Notes under the pieces: generated by a model | Told to the model about the DNA's origin: nothing | Seen by the model: only the letters and a program-made list of their open reading frames with translations | Database searches by the model: none | Shown here: piece by piece, positions 23,640-35,075 of the stretch | Position numbering within the stretch: the first letter of the stretch is position 1 | Layout of the letters: each line of letters opens with the position of its first letter | Position numbers and translations under genes: made by a program | Source of the DNA: Bettongia penicillata ogilbyi | Taxonomy: Eukaryota > Chordata > Mammalia > Diprotodontia > Potoroidae | Length of the DNA: 64,000 nucleotides | Assembly: GCA_023548195.1 (NCBI GenBank) | Contig: JAJHZJ010000336.1 | Coordinates: 62,001-126,000, forward strand | Direction: 5' to 3'

Positions 23640-24975
23640 ATGTGACCAGTGTGCTCTCTAGGACTAGTGATCCTTCTTGATCTCAAGGCAGCCCTTGATA
23701 GTGACAACTTCTCCTTGATATCCTCTTCTCTCCATATTTTTGTGAGACTATTCTCTTTGGGTTCTCCTATCTCTCTGTCCTTTCCTTTGGTCACCTCTCC
23801 TGGACCTTTATCCAGGTTCTCCCACTAACTGCTGGTGTCTCCCAATAATCTGTCCTAGGTCCTAACCTCATCTCCCTCTATATTATTTCATTCAGAGAAA
23901 ATAAAAAAAAAATTTAATTTTCATCAGCTAACATGGATCCAATTACACCATCATTCTACAGATAATTACCAGATCTTTTTTATCTAGACCTAACTTCTAG
24001 TCTCTTATCTCCAACTGCTTATTAGAAATCTTGAACTGAATATCTTATAGACCTATTAAATTCATTATATACAAAACCGAACTCATTGTCTTCTCCCTAA
24101 AGCTTTCCCTTCTTCCAAATTTCCTTATTACCATTGAGGGCATCTATCTCCATCCTTCCACTCACCTATATTTAGAAACTCAGTGGCATCCTGAACTCCA
24201 CACTATCTCTCATTCCTCCAAATCTAATCAATTCTACCTTCTAACATCATTGTCACATATCCCCATATTACATGTACTATTGCAACAGTTTGCTGCTGGT
24301 TGGTCTCCTGCCATATATATTCCTCCACACCATACTCCACTCAGCTAGCAGAATGATTTTCCTAAAGTACAAGTCTGACCATGTCACTCTCTTGCTCAAT
24401 AAATTCAGTGGCTTCCTATCACCTCCAAAATAAAATCTAAAATCCTCTTTTTGGCATTCAAAATCCTTCATAATATATCCCCCTATTCTACCTTTCCAGT
24501 CTTCTCATACCTTAAACACCTCCATGCAAATGCTGATCTAGTGACAGTGGCCTCATTGTCACGCTTCAAACATAATACTCTGACTCCAGGCATTTTTATG
24601 GGATATTCCCCAGGCTCCTTTTCTTTATCTCTGTCTCCTCCTGGCTTCCCTGGCTTTTTTCAAGTCTCAGCTAAAACACTACTTTCAGAAAGAAGTTTTA
24701 CTCAGTCCTCAATTTTAGTGCCTTCCCTCTGAGATGATTTGCAATTTATCCCGTAGGTGTCATGTTTATACATAGCTGTTTGAACACTGTCTGCCTCCCC
24801 CATTATGCGGCGAACTATTTGGAAACAGGGATCATTTTAGATCTTTTGTTTGTTTTACATTGTTTTGTTTTGTTTTTCTTTGTCTCTTTATTTGCCTTCC
24901 CTTATGTTGTCAGGGCTTGGCACATTGCCTGGCAAATAGTACGTACTTTAACAAATGCTTGCTGACTTGATTTGA
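23640..24975 (+). mobile_element. L2 LINE (ORF2 part and 3' end)
   Basis: Degenerate L2. It begins near GATCTCAAGGCAGCCCTTGA (RT motif region) and includes ACTATTGCAACAGTTTGCTG, TTCAGTGGCTTCCTATCACC and TCAGCTAAAACACTACTTTC. It ends with GGCAAATAGTACGTACTTTA and TTGACTTGA repeats. Confidence 0.85.
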
Positions 24976-25539
24976 CTTGATGTGTGGTTTTAGAGAAGTA
25001 AACACAACAAGTTTTTGAGATGTGAGAAGCCTTCATAGAAGAGGTGGCATTTGAGGTAGATTTGGAAGGATCAGTCACATGCTGACAATTGGAAATTGTG
25101 TGTTGAAGGAGGAGGATCTAGAGGGAGGAGAGAATAAACCAAATTATCAAGGATATAGGTTCTTCAGGCATTCGTCTAGGACTCTCCTTACTAAAAAAAC
25201 TCTTGGGGTTTCGACCCTGCCCTCTGTCTTCTACCTCTACCAACTGATTTTGATACTGTTATATCGTAGGGAAGAAGTTATCAATTACTACACTTCTTTT
25301 TAATAAATGGACCCATTATTTCCCAGAAAATAGTTAAAATCAAAATAAAATAACTCTCCCCCCCAAAAAAACACCTTTGAGTAAATAACTCAAAACTATG
25401 CAAAAAATCAAAACCTGCTTCTGGAATGAAAACATGGGCTATATAACAGTTCGCCTCTAAATTTCAATTCTAGAGTCAGGATTGAAGAGTGTTTCTGTAC
25501 TGAAACTCATTCCTTGAACTTTTTGCAGTTTTATAGAAA

Positions 25540-25670
25540 CATTGGTAAAAAGTTGGAAGGGACATCTAACACAACTCCCCTACTCCATTCCCCATTTTAC
25601 AGATGAGGAAACTGAAGTCTTCACAGTTAAGTGACTTCTTATTGTCTATGCAGTAAGTAGCAGAGCTACA
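25540..25670 (-). mobile_element. MIR-type SINE, minus strand
   Basis: ACAGATGAGGAAACTGAAGT, GTTAAGTGACTTCTTATTGT. Confidence 0.65.
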
Positions 25671-25699
25671 ACATTATTAATACTTATTCTATTTCTGTC

Positions 25700-28010
25700 A
25701 TGTTTTTATCTATTAAATAATTAAGTATTCAGTGAGTGCCTCTAGGCAATAAGTATAATGGAAAGAGCATTCAATTTAGCATTTGAAAACTTGAGTTGGC
25801 ATTCGAGCTTGATGGAACTTTGGCGCTGCCAAATTCCTCTACACCAAAAACGGTACTATTGGTGCTACTTAGCTCACATAGTTGCCATGCTTAATAGACC
25901 TGCGTGCACCTTATGTGTATCGTCACGATTTCTTCCTCAGACCTGTGTGGGGCAACGTGGAAGAGTCTGAGACAGGAGTCCCTGCTACTAAGTACTCATA
26001 ATCTGGGGAGCGGGAGTCAGGACAAACACAAAAAAACATAGCAAACAGTACAAGAAAAGAATAATTAAGTAGCAAAATCTACTGATGTCATATAGACACA
26101 TTAAACTTCACAGATCAGCATGAATAACCTTTTTAATAACCTCTTTCCTATAGTAATATTACACCTGATTTACGCTGTCATCTTTTCCATGTCTTAATTT
26201 TTAAATTAATGTTTCTAAAGAAGTATTCCCCTAGTTGATATAAATTCTTTATGAAAGAAGGCAATGAATAACTAAAGGCCAGAAAAATTAAAGGCTCTGA
26301 GTTCAGTACCACTCCATCTACCAAAAAAAAAGTGTTTTTTTTTATGTTACTCACTTTACCTTATCTGTAAAATAGGGCTGTTAGTAACACCATTCTAAAA
26401 CATTTTGCATATTTTTGCAGTTATATATACCAGTGCCCCCCAAGGAGGCATACAACAATTTTTAATGAATAATAGACACTGTTCATTTGATAGGCAATAT
26501 TAGGTAGATGGAATTCTCTTACAGAAAATTTCGCAAACTCAGTGGATAGAGTAGTGGGCCTGGAATCAGGAAGACCTGAACTCCAATCCTGAGCTGTGTG
26601 GCCCTGGGCAAGTCACTAAGCCTCTGTTTGCCTTAATCCATTAGGGAAGGAAATGGTAAACTACTTCAGTATCTTTGCCAAGAAAACTCCATGGACAGTA
26701 TTGGTGCGCTGCGGTCTGCAGGACGATAGAGTCTGACACAACTGAATAGCAATAAGCGTTTGTAAATGGAATTACAAATTTTCATATTCTACCAAGAATT
26801 ACACAGTTATGTTTTCTCGTGTTTAGAAGAATTATCCTCCTTCTTCCCTACTCTCCCCACCCCCAAACACCTGGGGAGTAATTATACATTACAACCAAAT
26901 AATAAACACAATAGTCTTCCTGGAATCTGAGTTTCTTTTATCTCAATCTGGAAAAAATAATCTCTCAGGGTATCTGAGAATTTAAAGACAGGTAGTAAAA
27001 ATACAGAAGTTGATTCCTGAGAATTGAACAGATAGCCTTGGGTATTGTACACCATTCCAAATGCCTTCTGTAGAATTATCACTGAATGTTATTACAAGTT
27101 CTGCCTTCCTTGGGAAAAAAAAAAAATCCTGCAAGAAAGCTAGAGATCCTGCCCTCCCCAGGGGGATGGGGCAAGGAGAGGGGGCCTTTTCTGGTTAAAT
27201 TTTCACTCCTGCCATACACGTACTGGATTAGACGAAAACAAAGTGTGAGAAGGATAAAATTGAGGTTAAACTTAAAAGCCCAAGAAGCACAGGGCAGAGG
27301 GAAGGGGAAAACATCAATCAATTTTTAGCAACAGATGTGTAGCTTCCAGTTCCAAAGTCGATAACAGTTGGGGCAGTAAAGATAAAATTGTACCAGGAGA
27401 AAAGGAGAGTGGGAGGGAAAGAAAGAGAAAAAGGAGGGAGGGAAGGAGGCTGGACTAGAAATTCCTGTCCACACACTAGATCAGAATCAGCTTTCATGAG
27501 GACTTTTGATTTTACCTCTTCAAAGACTAGCAGGGTTTCTAGAATACTTCATTGCTCTCTAGAGCTATCTTCCTTTACCAAGGAAAGCTGCTGCTCTAAT
27601 ACCTTAAGCTTCTTCACCAAGAAAATGGGTATAATTAGGCCCATCCTTTTGAACATCCCCATTCTATGCGTTTCATAATCAGTTCTAATGTTTTATTGCC
27701 ATTGTGCAGAGCATACCAAGTACTTGAATAGCTGTATGGTCTCATGAAACTATTCTCAGTGCCATTGATTACAAAGGTAAAAAATCAATCCCAGTTAAGG
27801 AGGAAGAAGTTAAAAATAAATTGCATGGATTGATTTCTATTAAGACCTTTTGACTCTCAGTTCAGAGAGGGAAAAGAAAAAAAGTGAACATGGTATCTTT
27901 GGCAGTCATGATCTCACAGTATTTTGCCCAGGAAGAAAATCTGGATGTACTCCACGTCCCTTCTCAATGATTCTGGGAGTTCTACCAGTACCTCTCAGGA
28001 GGCCAAAAGG
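25700..28010. other. SORCS3 intron, mostly unassigned
   Basis: Apart from the Mar-1 SINE at 26531-26757 there is a CpG-richer patch at 25805-26010 and purine-rich sequence at 27385-27450. No gene seen. Confidence 0.35.
26531..26757 (+). mobile_element. Mar-1 CORE-SINE
   Basis: Plus-strand copy: GTGGATAGAGTAGTGGGCC, GGCAAGTCACTAAGCCTCTG, GTATCTTTGCCAAGAAAACT and RTE-like tail GAGTCTGACACAACTGAAT. Confidence 0.88.
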
Positions 28011-28014
28011 TGTC

Positions 28015-28345
28015 CTCAAATGATCATAGCTCTAGAGCTAGAGTTCTAGAGCTGAAAGGAAATGAAGGGGACATTCCAGTTCATCCCCTTCATTTTACAG
28101 TTCAGGAGTGAGGCCTAGATGTTTTAAATAACTTGCCAAAGACCACACAATCAGAGGAACTTTCAGTCTATCACCATGCTTCCCAAATGCCCCCTCTTTA
28201 CAGTCAAATAGTCTGTAGTATGGTACATTGGCAAGAGTGCTGTATTTATAGTCAGAAGAAGTGGATTCAGATCTGAACAATGTAATTTATTATCTGTGTG
28301 ACTGGGGAAAAGTCATGCCCCTTCTCTTGGCCTCTGTTTCCCAAT
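28015..28345. mobile_element. Two MIR-type SINEs, minus then plus
   Basis: Minus copy to about 28190: GAGCTGAAAGGAAATGAAGG, AACTTGCCAAAGACCACACA. Plus copy from about 28215: ATTGGCAAGAGTGCTGTATT, CTTGGCCTCTGTTTCCC. Confidence 0.6.
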
Positions 28346-28440
28346 ATATAATATATTTCCTAATATATGATAATATAATAATATGTTTCCCAATACATAA
28401 TAAAATAAAATCAATAAAATAAAATCAAAATAAAATCAAG
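28345..28440 (+). repeat. AT-rich low-complexity tract
   Basis: AATATATAATATATTTCC, then AAATAAAATC units repeated four times. Confidence 0.85.
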
Positions 28441-28589
28441 CTCTTAATGGTTCTATAATTTTATAGGATGTCAGTTTCAAGAATCTACCTCCTACTATCA
28501 ATGGCTTCCTCCTTTACACTGGCTGGTCCTAAGGAGAATTCATTCCTTCCTTCTTTCATTCACAGTTGTTACTTTTCAGGATAACTTCT

Positions 28590-28820
28590 TATTTCTTCAA
28601 GGCCCAACTCAAGTCTTATGTACCCCTATGAAGCCTTTACTTATCTCCCTTTCCTCTGAACACCTGCAGCACTCACAGTCAGCATTAAATACTTAAGCAT
28701 TTGGGTCAATCTTTGATGTCTGTAATCTTACCAAACAACCACATTGTGAACTCCTTGTAGTCTTGCTTACCCTGCACACATACAGTAAGCATTAACTAAA
28801 TAAATTCTTGTCAAGTAACT
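28590..28820 (+). mobile_element. L2 3' end fragment
   Basis: GGCCCAACTCAAGTCTTATG, TGAAGCCTTTACTTATCTCC, AAGCATTAACTAAATAAATT. Confidence 0.65.
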
Positions 28821-30200
28821 GATCACAATGCCCTTGATAAGTCTAGGAGAGCATCCATTTTGGCTTCCCGTGATCAGAGGGTTCTAAAAGCTCTTTCTAT
28901 AAATGAGGAAATTTTTGTTTATCCCATTAGCTAAGTAACTGGATTTAAGGTGGGGAGCATTTGTAGATACCCTGAAACACTAAAAATAGAAGTTATATGC
29001 AAACCAATATAGTAACAAAGAAACTTAATTTTCTAGTTATCAGCAGAAAGCTGGGACGTTCTGTCTTATCAGAACCTCTCCTTTTACAATGGCATGATTA
29101 TCTCTAATAACAGAAGTCCCAGAAAAGCAAATCACTGTGGACACTGTCTTCTTCCAGGCAGTTTCAAGGACTTGCTAGAATGTGGCAGGTGAATGGGGAT
29201 GCTTACCCTGGTCATGACTTGTAAACTCCCTTGATTTAGAGCCCAAAGACATTGCAGTCCTCACTGAAATATATTCGGGAAGCTGGCTTACAAAGAAGGA
29301 CAGCAAAAGTTGTGAGATTGGGGAGGGTCTAGAGAGGAGCAGAGACCTAAGAAAGAATGATGTCTAACCAGGCATCACTGGACATTACCAGTCATTTGGA
29401 CCCCAAGAAGCAATTACCTGAGCAGCACTTCTAAATGAATCCAATGGACAGGAGTTTTGGCTTCTTTTCTTAGAGATAGTGGAATAATGCTCTCCTTTGG
29501 TTAGTGAAGCAGAAAGTTTCTGATCTAAAGTGGATTTGAAACATATATGAAGCAGCATACTGGATTGTGGAAAAGACTAGTGATTAAGGTTTTCTGCAAT
29601 CACTTTAACTAACCCACTGGAAAACATGTGCCCACCTCTGCAGCCACCTGGAAACTTTCCTGGAAACATCAGCTTTGCTTTGCCAGTCTAGAGTTCTCCA
29701 AATGCAAACAAGGGTCTGAGAAAGAGGTGATTATTCTCATCTGTGAATCTGTACAAAATAGCCCCATTTCGGGACCTATCTGCTTTAGACTTTATACTCT
29801 TAGTATAAAGGAAGGAGAGGTAGAGAAAATTTATTGACAGCTAGTCTGAAGTCTGCAGAGGAAGAGATGATTTCTGTAGATTAGGAGACCTTAAAAATAC
29901 AAAATTTAATTGCCCCTAGGCAAGGATGTAGTCAGCCAAGACCAATGATGGTTTGAATTATTCTGATGGAGTCACATAGGAAACAATTCTGCTCTGTTCC
30001 TGGGTAATTCATCTCATAGTTTAACAGTCTCTAGAATTAGAAAGTACTCTCTCTCTTACGTACCTTCAAGCCTTGAATTGTTCCATATAAGCCTATTTTC
30101 TCTGGTTTGGACTTAGTCCTGATAAAGAACTCTATTATCATGTTGCTTCAAATTGACTTTCTTATGCTTTAAGATCCTTTTGTTTGTTTTATTGTCGATC
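28820..30200. other. SORCS3 intron, unassigned
   Basis: No gene or clear repeat recognised. Confidence 0.35.
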
Positions 30201-30204
30201 AAAT

Positions 30205-30385
30205 CCTGTTATTTCATTGTGTAGGAAAACTCCCTTCACCAAAGCAGACAATCAACCCATCCATCTTTTATAGATTTGCCTAGGGCAATGAGAGGTTAAG
30301 TGATTTGCCCTGGGATAGATATACTGCTAGCATGAGTGTGAGCAAGGCTAACTCTATCCATTATGCAACGTTGCCTTTTCCAAGG
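30205..30385 (-). mobile_element. Marsupial CORE-SINE, minus strand
   Basis: AATGAGAGGTTAAGTGATTT, GCTAACTCTATCCATTATGC and ACGTTGCC show a reversed CORE and head. Confidence 0.55.
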
Positions 30386-30484
30386 TTATTACTAAGAAGT
30401 TATCCTTTCTTCCTTCATTTCAACATAAACACCTTGCTCTAAGTTAAATATTCTGGGTGCACCCTATCTTCTCTGTCGATAAAA

Positions 30485-30765
30485 TCTCCACAGCTGGGGA
30501 CATGATATGGTTGATGATTCAGCAAAGACCGAGAAGGAGTGGTCAGATAGGTATCAAGAGAACCAGGAGGCAGTTCTGTCATGAAACCCCAGAGATGAGT
30601 GTTTCAGTGTCAAATGCTGCAAAGAAGTGAGGAAGGGTGAGATTCAAGAAAAGATGACTAAATTTGGCGATTAAGACATCCTTGTTGGCATCAGTTGAGT
30701 GATGTTGTCAGAAGCCAGATTGTAGAAAATGAAGAAAGTGGAAAGAGAGGAAGTAGGGGTGGTGA
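30485..30765 (+). mobile_element. Copy of the same old repeat family, distal part
   Basis: ACCAGGAGGCAGTTCTGTCA, GTGTCAAATGCTGCAAAGAA, GAAGCCAGATTGTAGAAAAT. Confidence 0.55.
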
Positions 30766-31710
30766 GCCTTTTTTTGGACTTTGGCAGCTTCGAAAAGGCT
30801 ACAGGACAAAAGCTTGACTAATAAGCAATCAAGGTGCCGTAAGAGAGAAAGCAATACTTAATTTTATGGGACAAACCTTTTATCCTCTTTTCATCAAATT
30901 AACAAAAGAAATATTATTTGTAAATCACTTTGCACAGTGCCTGGCACTTAATAAATTCTTATTCCCTTTTCCTTGGCTCCTTTACCACCACACAGAGCTG
31001 ATGGAAGAATCAAGCCAATCTTCTCCTTTTTCTACTTTTCCTTCTTTATTGACCTTCAAACTCTCTCTGATAGATTCTCTTCCATTTTCACAACATTGTT
31101 GAGCAATTCTACCCACGTAGTAGGCATTCTACCTTGAAAACAACTCTGCAATCTTAGTAAGCACCGTATGAGAAAAGTAGCATCACCATTATGATGGTGG
31201 TGGTGATAATACACTGTGGGGCTAATTTTCCTTTTATTATTCACAAAACAAACCCAATATCCAAAATTTTCAAAAGGTATTGATGAAGTTGAAAAACAGA
31301 AGACCTAGGATGGATTGATACTGTCTTGAGGGTTTTAAGAAGCAAAACAAGGCAAGCAAAAGAAATATACTAGTATGAAAAAGAAAAAGGGCAGAAAAAT
31401 TTGCCATTTCTCATAATTGGAAGGTTTGAGAAGAGTAATAAAAACATGGAGGAAGGAACAGGCATGAGAAGAACTTCACTGTTTGAAATGGATAAATAAG
31501 GATTATACAAGGCCAGGGGAAGAGGGAGAGAGAGTTTGTATAGAAATGCATCAAACTCAATGGGAAAAGAAGGGAGAATGCTGACTGGGGGAAGGAATTA
31601 CTTGCAAGTGAAACAAATTTCCTGTTCCTGAAGGAAAGATAAAAGGAAAAAAGAAATGAAAAAATCTAAAATCTCAAGATGTGCCCAACAATTGAGAGAA
31701 TTTTCAGTTA

Positions 31711-31960
31711 GTCAGTTTATAAACATTAAGTGCTCACTATCTGCCAGGCATTTTTCCAAGCTGTAGGCATACAAGGGCAAAAGACAGTTACTGGTTTCAA
31801 GAAGCTCATAGTCCAGTGGAGGAGATACATGAAAATAACTATGTACAAACATGCTATATTTAGGATAAGCTGGAGGTAATCACAGAGGGATGGCCTTGGA
31901 ATAAAGTAGTATCAGAATAAGCTTCCTGTAGAAGGTAAAGCTTTAGACAAATCGTGAGAA
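31711..31960 (+). mobile_element. Copy of the same old repeat family as 59117-59975
   Basis: ACTATCTGCCAGGCATTTTT, GCTCATAGTCCAGTGGAGGA, AAGCTTCCTGTAGAAGGTAA. Confidence 0.55.
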
Positions 31961-32554
31961 CATGCACTGTAAGAAATGGAAGGTGATTATTTCAGAAAAT
32001 CTTGGGTGGTATGAAACTGAAGCAGAGGGAAAGGAGCAGGAGCAAGAGAACGAATTATACAATGACAACAACATTGCAAATAAAACAACTTTGAACACTA
32101 TAACTCCAATCAATGAAATGACTAATCATTTTGCCAGAATATTTATGAAGCATGTTACCTACTTCCTAAAAAAAAGGTGACAAGCTCAAAGTACAGAAAG
32201 GGACACACATTTTTGGAAATGGCAAAAGCATATATTGATTTTGTTTGACAGTGCTTATTAATTAAAAGTGTCTTTTTGTTTCATTTTGCTTTGTTTTAGT
32301 GGGGTAGGAAGCCTTTAGGGGAAGGAGAGTTAGCAATAAAGATGCCAAAAAAAAGAAGGGACACTGAAATATTTTTTAAAGCATAGAAGAGAATGAAGTT
32401 CACTAGGAACCACAAACAGAATGGTTTTGAAAGTAAAATATTGCATTTATAATATACTTTTTTTTTAAAAGGCAAGGGGTATGAAATAGAAATTTGTGGT
32501 TTTAAATACAACCCTTTATTTGTGTTCTGCTGTGTATATGAAAATGCTCTTTTA

Positions 32555-32720
32555 CATTGGATCCTGCCTTGGATACTTTCTTAGTGTGTGACCCTAGCAA
32601 GTTACTTAATCTCTCTAAGCCTCAGTTTTCTCATGTATAAAATAAGGATAATAATACCACCTTCCAGGGTTGTTGTGAAAATTAAATGAGATAACATATA
32701 AATTATTTTATAAACTTTAA
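32555..32720 (+). mobile_element. MIR-type SINE with 3' tail
   Basis: CAAGTTACTTAATCTCTCTA, GGGTTGTTGTGAAAATTAAA. Confidence 0.75.
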
Positions 32721-33079
32721 ATTACCACATAAATTTCTAGCTATAAATACTAACCAGTGTTTAAGTTCAGAATTGAAAGAAATAAATAAAAATAAGCAAA
32801 ACATATTATGATATCTCTACCATGCAAAGAAGTTCCCCAGATATTCCAAGGAAACTTTTAAAGGTTATTATGGATACACACACACACACATATATCTATA
32901 GTGAATGTGAGCAAAGGGATATCAGTGGCTCAAAGAGGGAGCTCAATAACCATCTCATCCCTCTCTTGGGCAAGTGGGAGGCTTTCACTGACTTAAAGAG
33001 CACTATAGAAACCTAGCCAAAGGTTTGGCTGCAAAATGTTTAACAACTGGCTTTCCAGGAAAGAAAAAATGATTCAATG

Positions 33080-33475
33080 ATTTTCCATTTTCCGAGAAGT
33101 GATTACATAATACTTATCCTATTTAATAAAGTTGCATTTATCACTATTTTAAAGATAATCTCAATTAATGCTGGCAGTTCAGAGAGCTTTCACTTGATGC
33201 TCTGAAAGCTCTTCAGGAATATCTGCTTGAAATGTCTTTATTGAGCTTTTAAAAACTGTCACTGTAACTTCTATTCCTGCTAAAACCCTTGTACTGTAAA
33301 TGTGCTGCTAATGATGAAATTAGTATTTATTTAACATTCAAAATTTCTCCCATCAAGTCTAAATTAACCTCAGTTAAAATATTGCCAAACAATCTTACTT
33401 TGAATAATTAGACTCTATTAATTTGTGCCTCTGGGCGTTTTATTTCCAGTAGATAACAATTTAAAGGAAGATAGC
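33080..33475. other. Candidate conserved non-coding element
   Basis: Repeat-free AT-rich block just 5' (plus strand) of the exon duplicate. It includes an inverted pair AGAGAGCTTTCA / TGAAAGCTCT near 33180-33215, GTGCTGCTAATGATGAAATT and AATAATTAGACTCTATTAAT. Suggestion only. Confidence 0.35.
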
Positions 33476-33764
33476 AGTCACGCCATTGGGGCATCTCCAC
33501 ATCCCTCATCCATCAGTCATACCTAACATAGGATCTCAAATTTTCTTTCCAAACATTTTGGTTCTAGAAGAAAAGAAATACTCAAAAGACTCTCAAGAGA
33601 CTTGAAAGACAATTAACCTCTCAAATGCCCTAAAACCGTACATGGAATTCAACTCAACATAACTCAATTCAGTATGTATTAAGCAGTAGTAGGAATACGA
33701 ACATGGACTTTTGTTATTCTCCCAAAATGCATGATTTTCAAAGTGAAGTTATAGGAAGAAAAGG

Positions 33765-34075
33765 TGGCATGGGGATTGTGATGTTATGGAGACTTGGAGT
33801 CAAAAAATCCTAGGTTGGGGTCCTTCCTCTGACACATACTAACTCTTGCTCTACCCCTTCCCTACATGACCAAATGCCACAGGCTTACCTAAATGAAGAC
33901 ATATTTGTTCTGGACAATCAGTGAACTGATGTTGATGGGGTGGGCAAAGGACATGCTCTGGATGGTTTCAGAACATTTCTAGATATGAAAGATAGAAGAC
34001 CCTGGGCAAGTCTCCTAACCTTCAAAGCTCAGGCAACTAATAAAAATTCTAAATTATAAACTAGCTGCCATTATT
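33765..34075 (+). mobile_element. Marsupial tRNA-like SINE, split by the duplicated exon segment
   Basis: The left part (about 33765-33847) reads like the head of the SINE also present at 35995-36175 and 36595-36710, including GGAGACTTGGAGTC and TCTGACACATACT. The right part (about 33993-34075) continues the same family from GACCCTGGGCAAGTCTCCTA through AGGCAACTA to CTAGCTGCC. Only a few consensus bases are missing between the halves. The roughly 145 bp between them is the SORCS3 exon copy with bits of intron. The simplest reading is that the exon segment entered an existing SINE. Family identity is from memory. Confidence 0.65.
33889..33978 (-). pseudogene. Decayed duplicate of the SORCS3 40-kb exon (pseudo-exon)
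   Basis: Reading the minus strand, this stretch plus the three codons before it aligns without gaps to the last 33 codons of the exon at 40053-40171. By my count 73 of 99 bases and 19 of 33 residues are the same. Two glutamine codons have become TAG: one three codons into the aligned block and one as the final codon. Many other changes are transitions (D to N, E to K, R to H), as expected of neutral decay. The donor position is kept as TAG|GTAAG. The first TAG now ends a pyrimidine-rich run (CTTCTATCTTTCATATCTAG) that resembles an acceptor, so a 90-bp pseudo-exon is bounded by AG and GT. Some flanking intron is also shared (CAAATGCCA and a pyrimidine run), so the copy is DNA-mediated. It cannot add a working segment because it ends in a stop. 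Confidence 0.85.
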
Positions 34076-34424
34076 CAGTGCAAGAAGATACTCCAACTAA
34101 GTTATAGGTTTCGACAATAAATACACACATATTTTAAAATCTTGATAAAATAATACTAAAATATATTTATACACAGAGCAGCTATATTTATAATTTTTAA
34201 AAAACTGAATACAGTATAATATTTTATATTCTAGATTTGTACAAATATCTAAAAGTACAACAGTAGATAAAGTGTGATGATTATGTACTGAGACTGGTTT
34301 TGGTGCTTGTTTCTTTGAAGATAGTCCCCCCCTATAGGTTACTGATAGTTACTTGTGCTTGGGAGCTATTCTTGGGCCTTTTTTGCACAAAGACCTAAGT
34401 GAATTTTAACATGTGATAGCCACA

Positions 34425-34565
34425 CTCAGTGGCACAAAGTTGGAAGGAACAGCTAAGCCATTGAACCAGAGTCTGAATTCCAAAAGATATTGATCAACTA
34501 GAACACTGAGTTGAACAAGATGATATTTGATAGGGATAAATGTAAAGTCTTTCAGTTGAGCTTTT
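34425..34565 (+). mobile_element. L3/CR1 LINE fragment
   Basis: CAAAGTTGGAAGGAACAGC and GATAGGGATAAATGTAAAGT match the region shared with the 11-13 kb copy. Confidence 0.55.
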
Positions 34566-34736
34566 AAAAAATGTACTTCACAAGTATAAGAGAAGAGGCA
34601 TTTAGTTAAATAGCACTTCTTTGAGAAAATCTGAGAGTTTCAGCGTCCTACAAAATTAGTGTGAGTCAAGACTGCCATACAGCAACCAAAACAGTCAATG
34701 TGAACATGGTATTCACTCAAAGAAGCATGGATTCCA

Positions 34737-34860
34737 GAAAGGAGGAGGAGGAGGAGAAAGAGGAGTAAGACAGTGATGATGATGGTGGTGATGAAGATGG
34801 TGATAATGACACTTATAGTGTTAGTGGTGATGAAGATGATGATGGTGGTGGTGATAGCTA
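34737..34860 (+). repeat. GGA/GAT/GGT triplet-rich low-complexity tract
   Basis: GGAGGAGGAGGAG followed by mixed GATGATGATGGTGGTGATG units. Confidence 0.9.
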
Positions 34861-34869
34861 GCTGGTGAT

Positions 34870-35075
34870 TGCACATCATTTTAAGGTACATAAAGCACTT
34901 TACAAATATCTAATTTTATCCTTTACAATAAACAGATGAGGAAACTGAGGTAAACAAAGCCTAAGCAACACATCTAAAGTCACACAGCTAGTAAGTATCT
35001 AAGGCTGCATTTGAACTCAGGTCTTCCTGATTCCAAGTCCAGCATCTTATGTGCTATGCTACCCAGCTGCTCTGC
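34870..35075 (-). mobile_element. MIR-type SINE, minus strand
   Basis: ACAGATGAGGAAACTGAGGT, GTCACACAGCTAGTAAGTAT, GAACTCAGGTCTTCCTGATT. Confidence 0.75.

Noticed and set aside
33889..33978. A working mutually exclusive SORCS3 exon
   Set aside because: It ends in a stop, holds many non-conservative changes and lacks the original acceptor, so it cannot replace the 40-kb exon.
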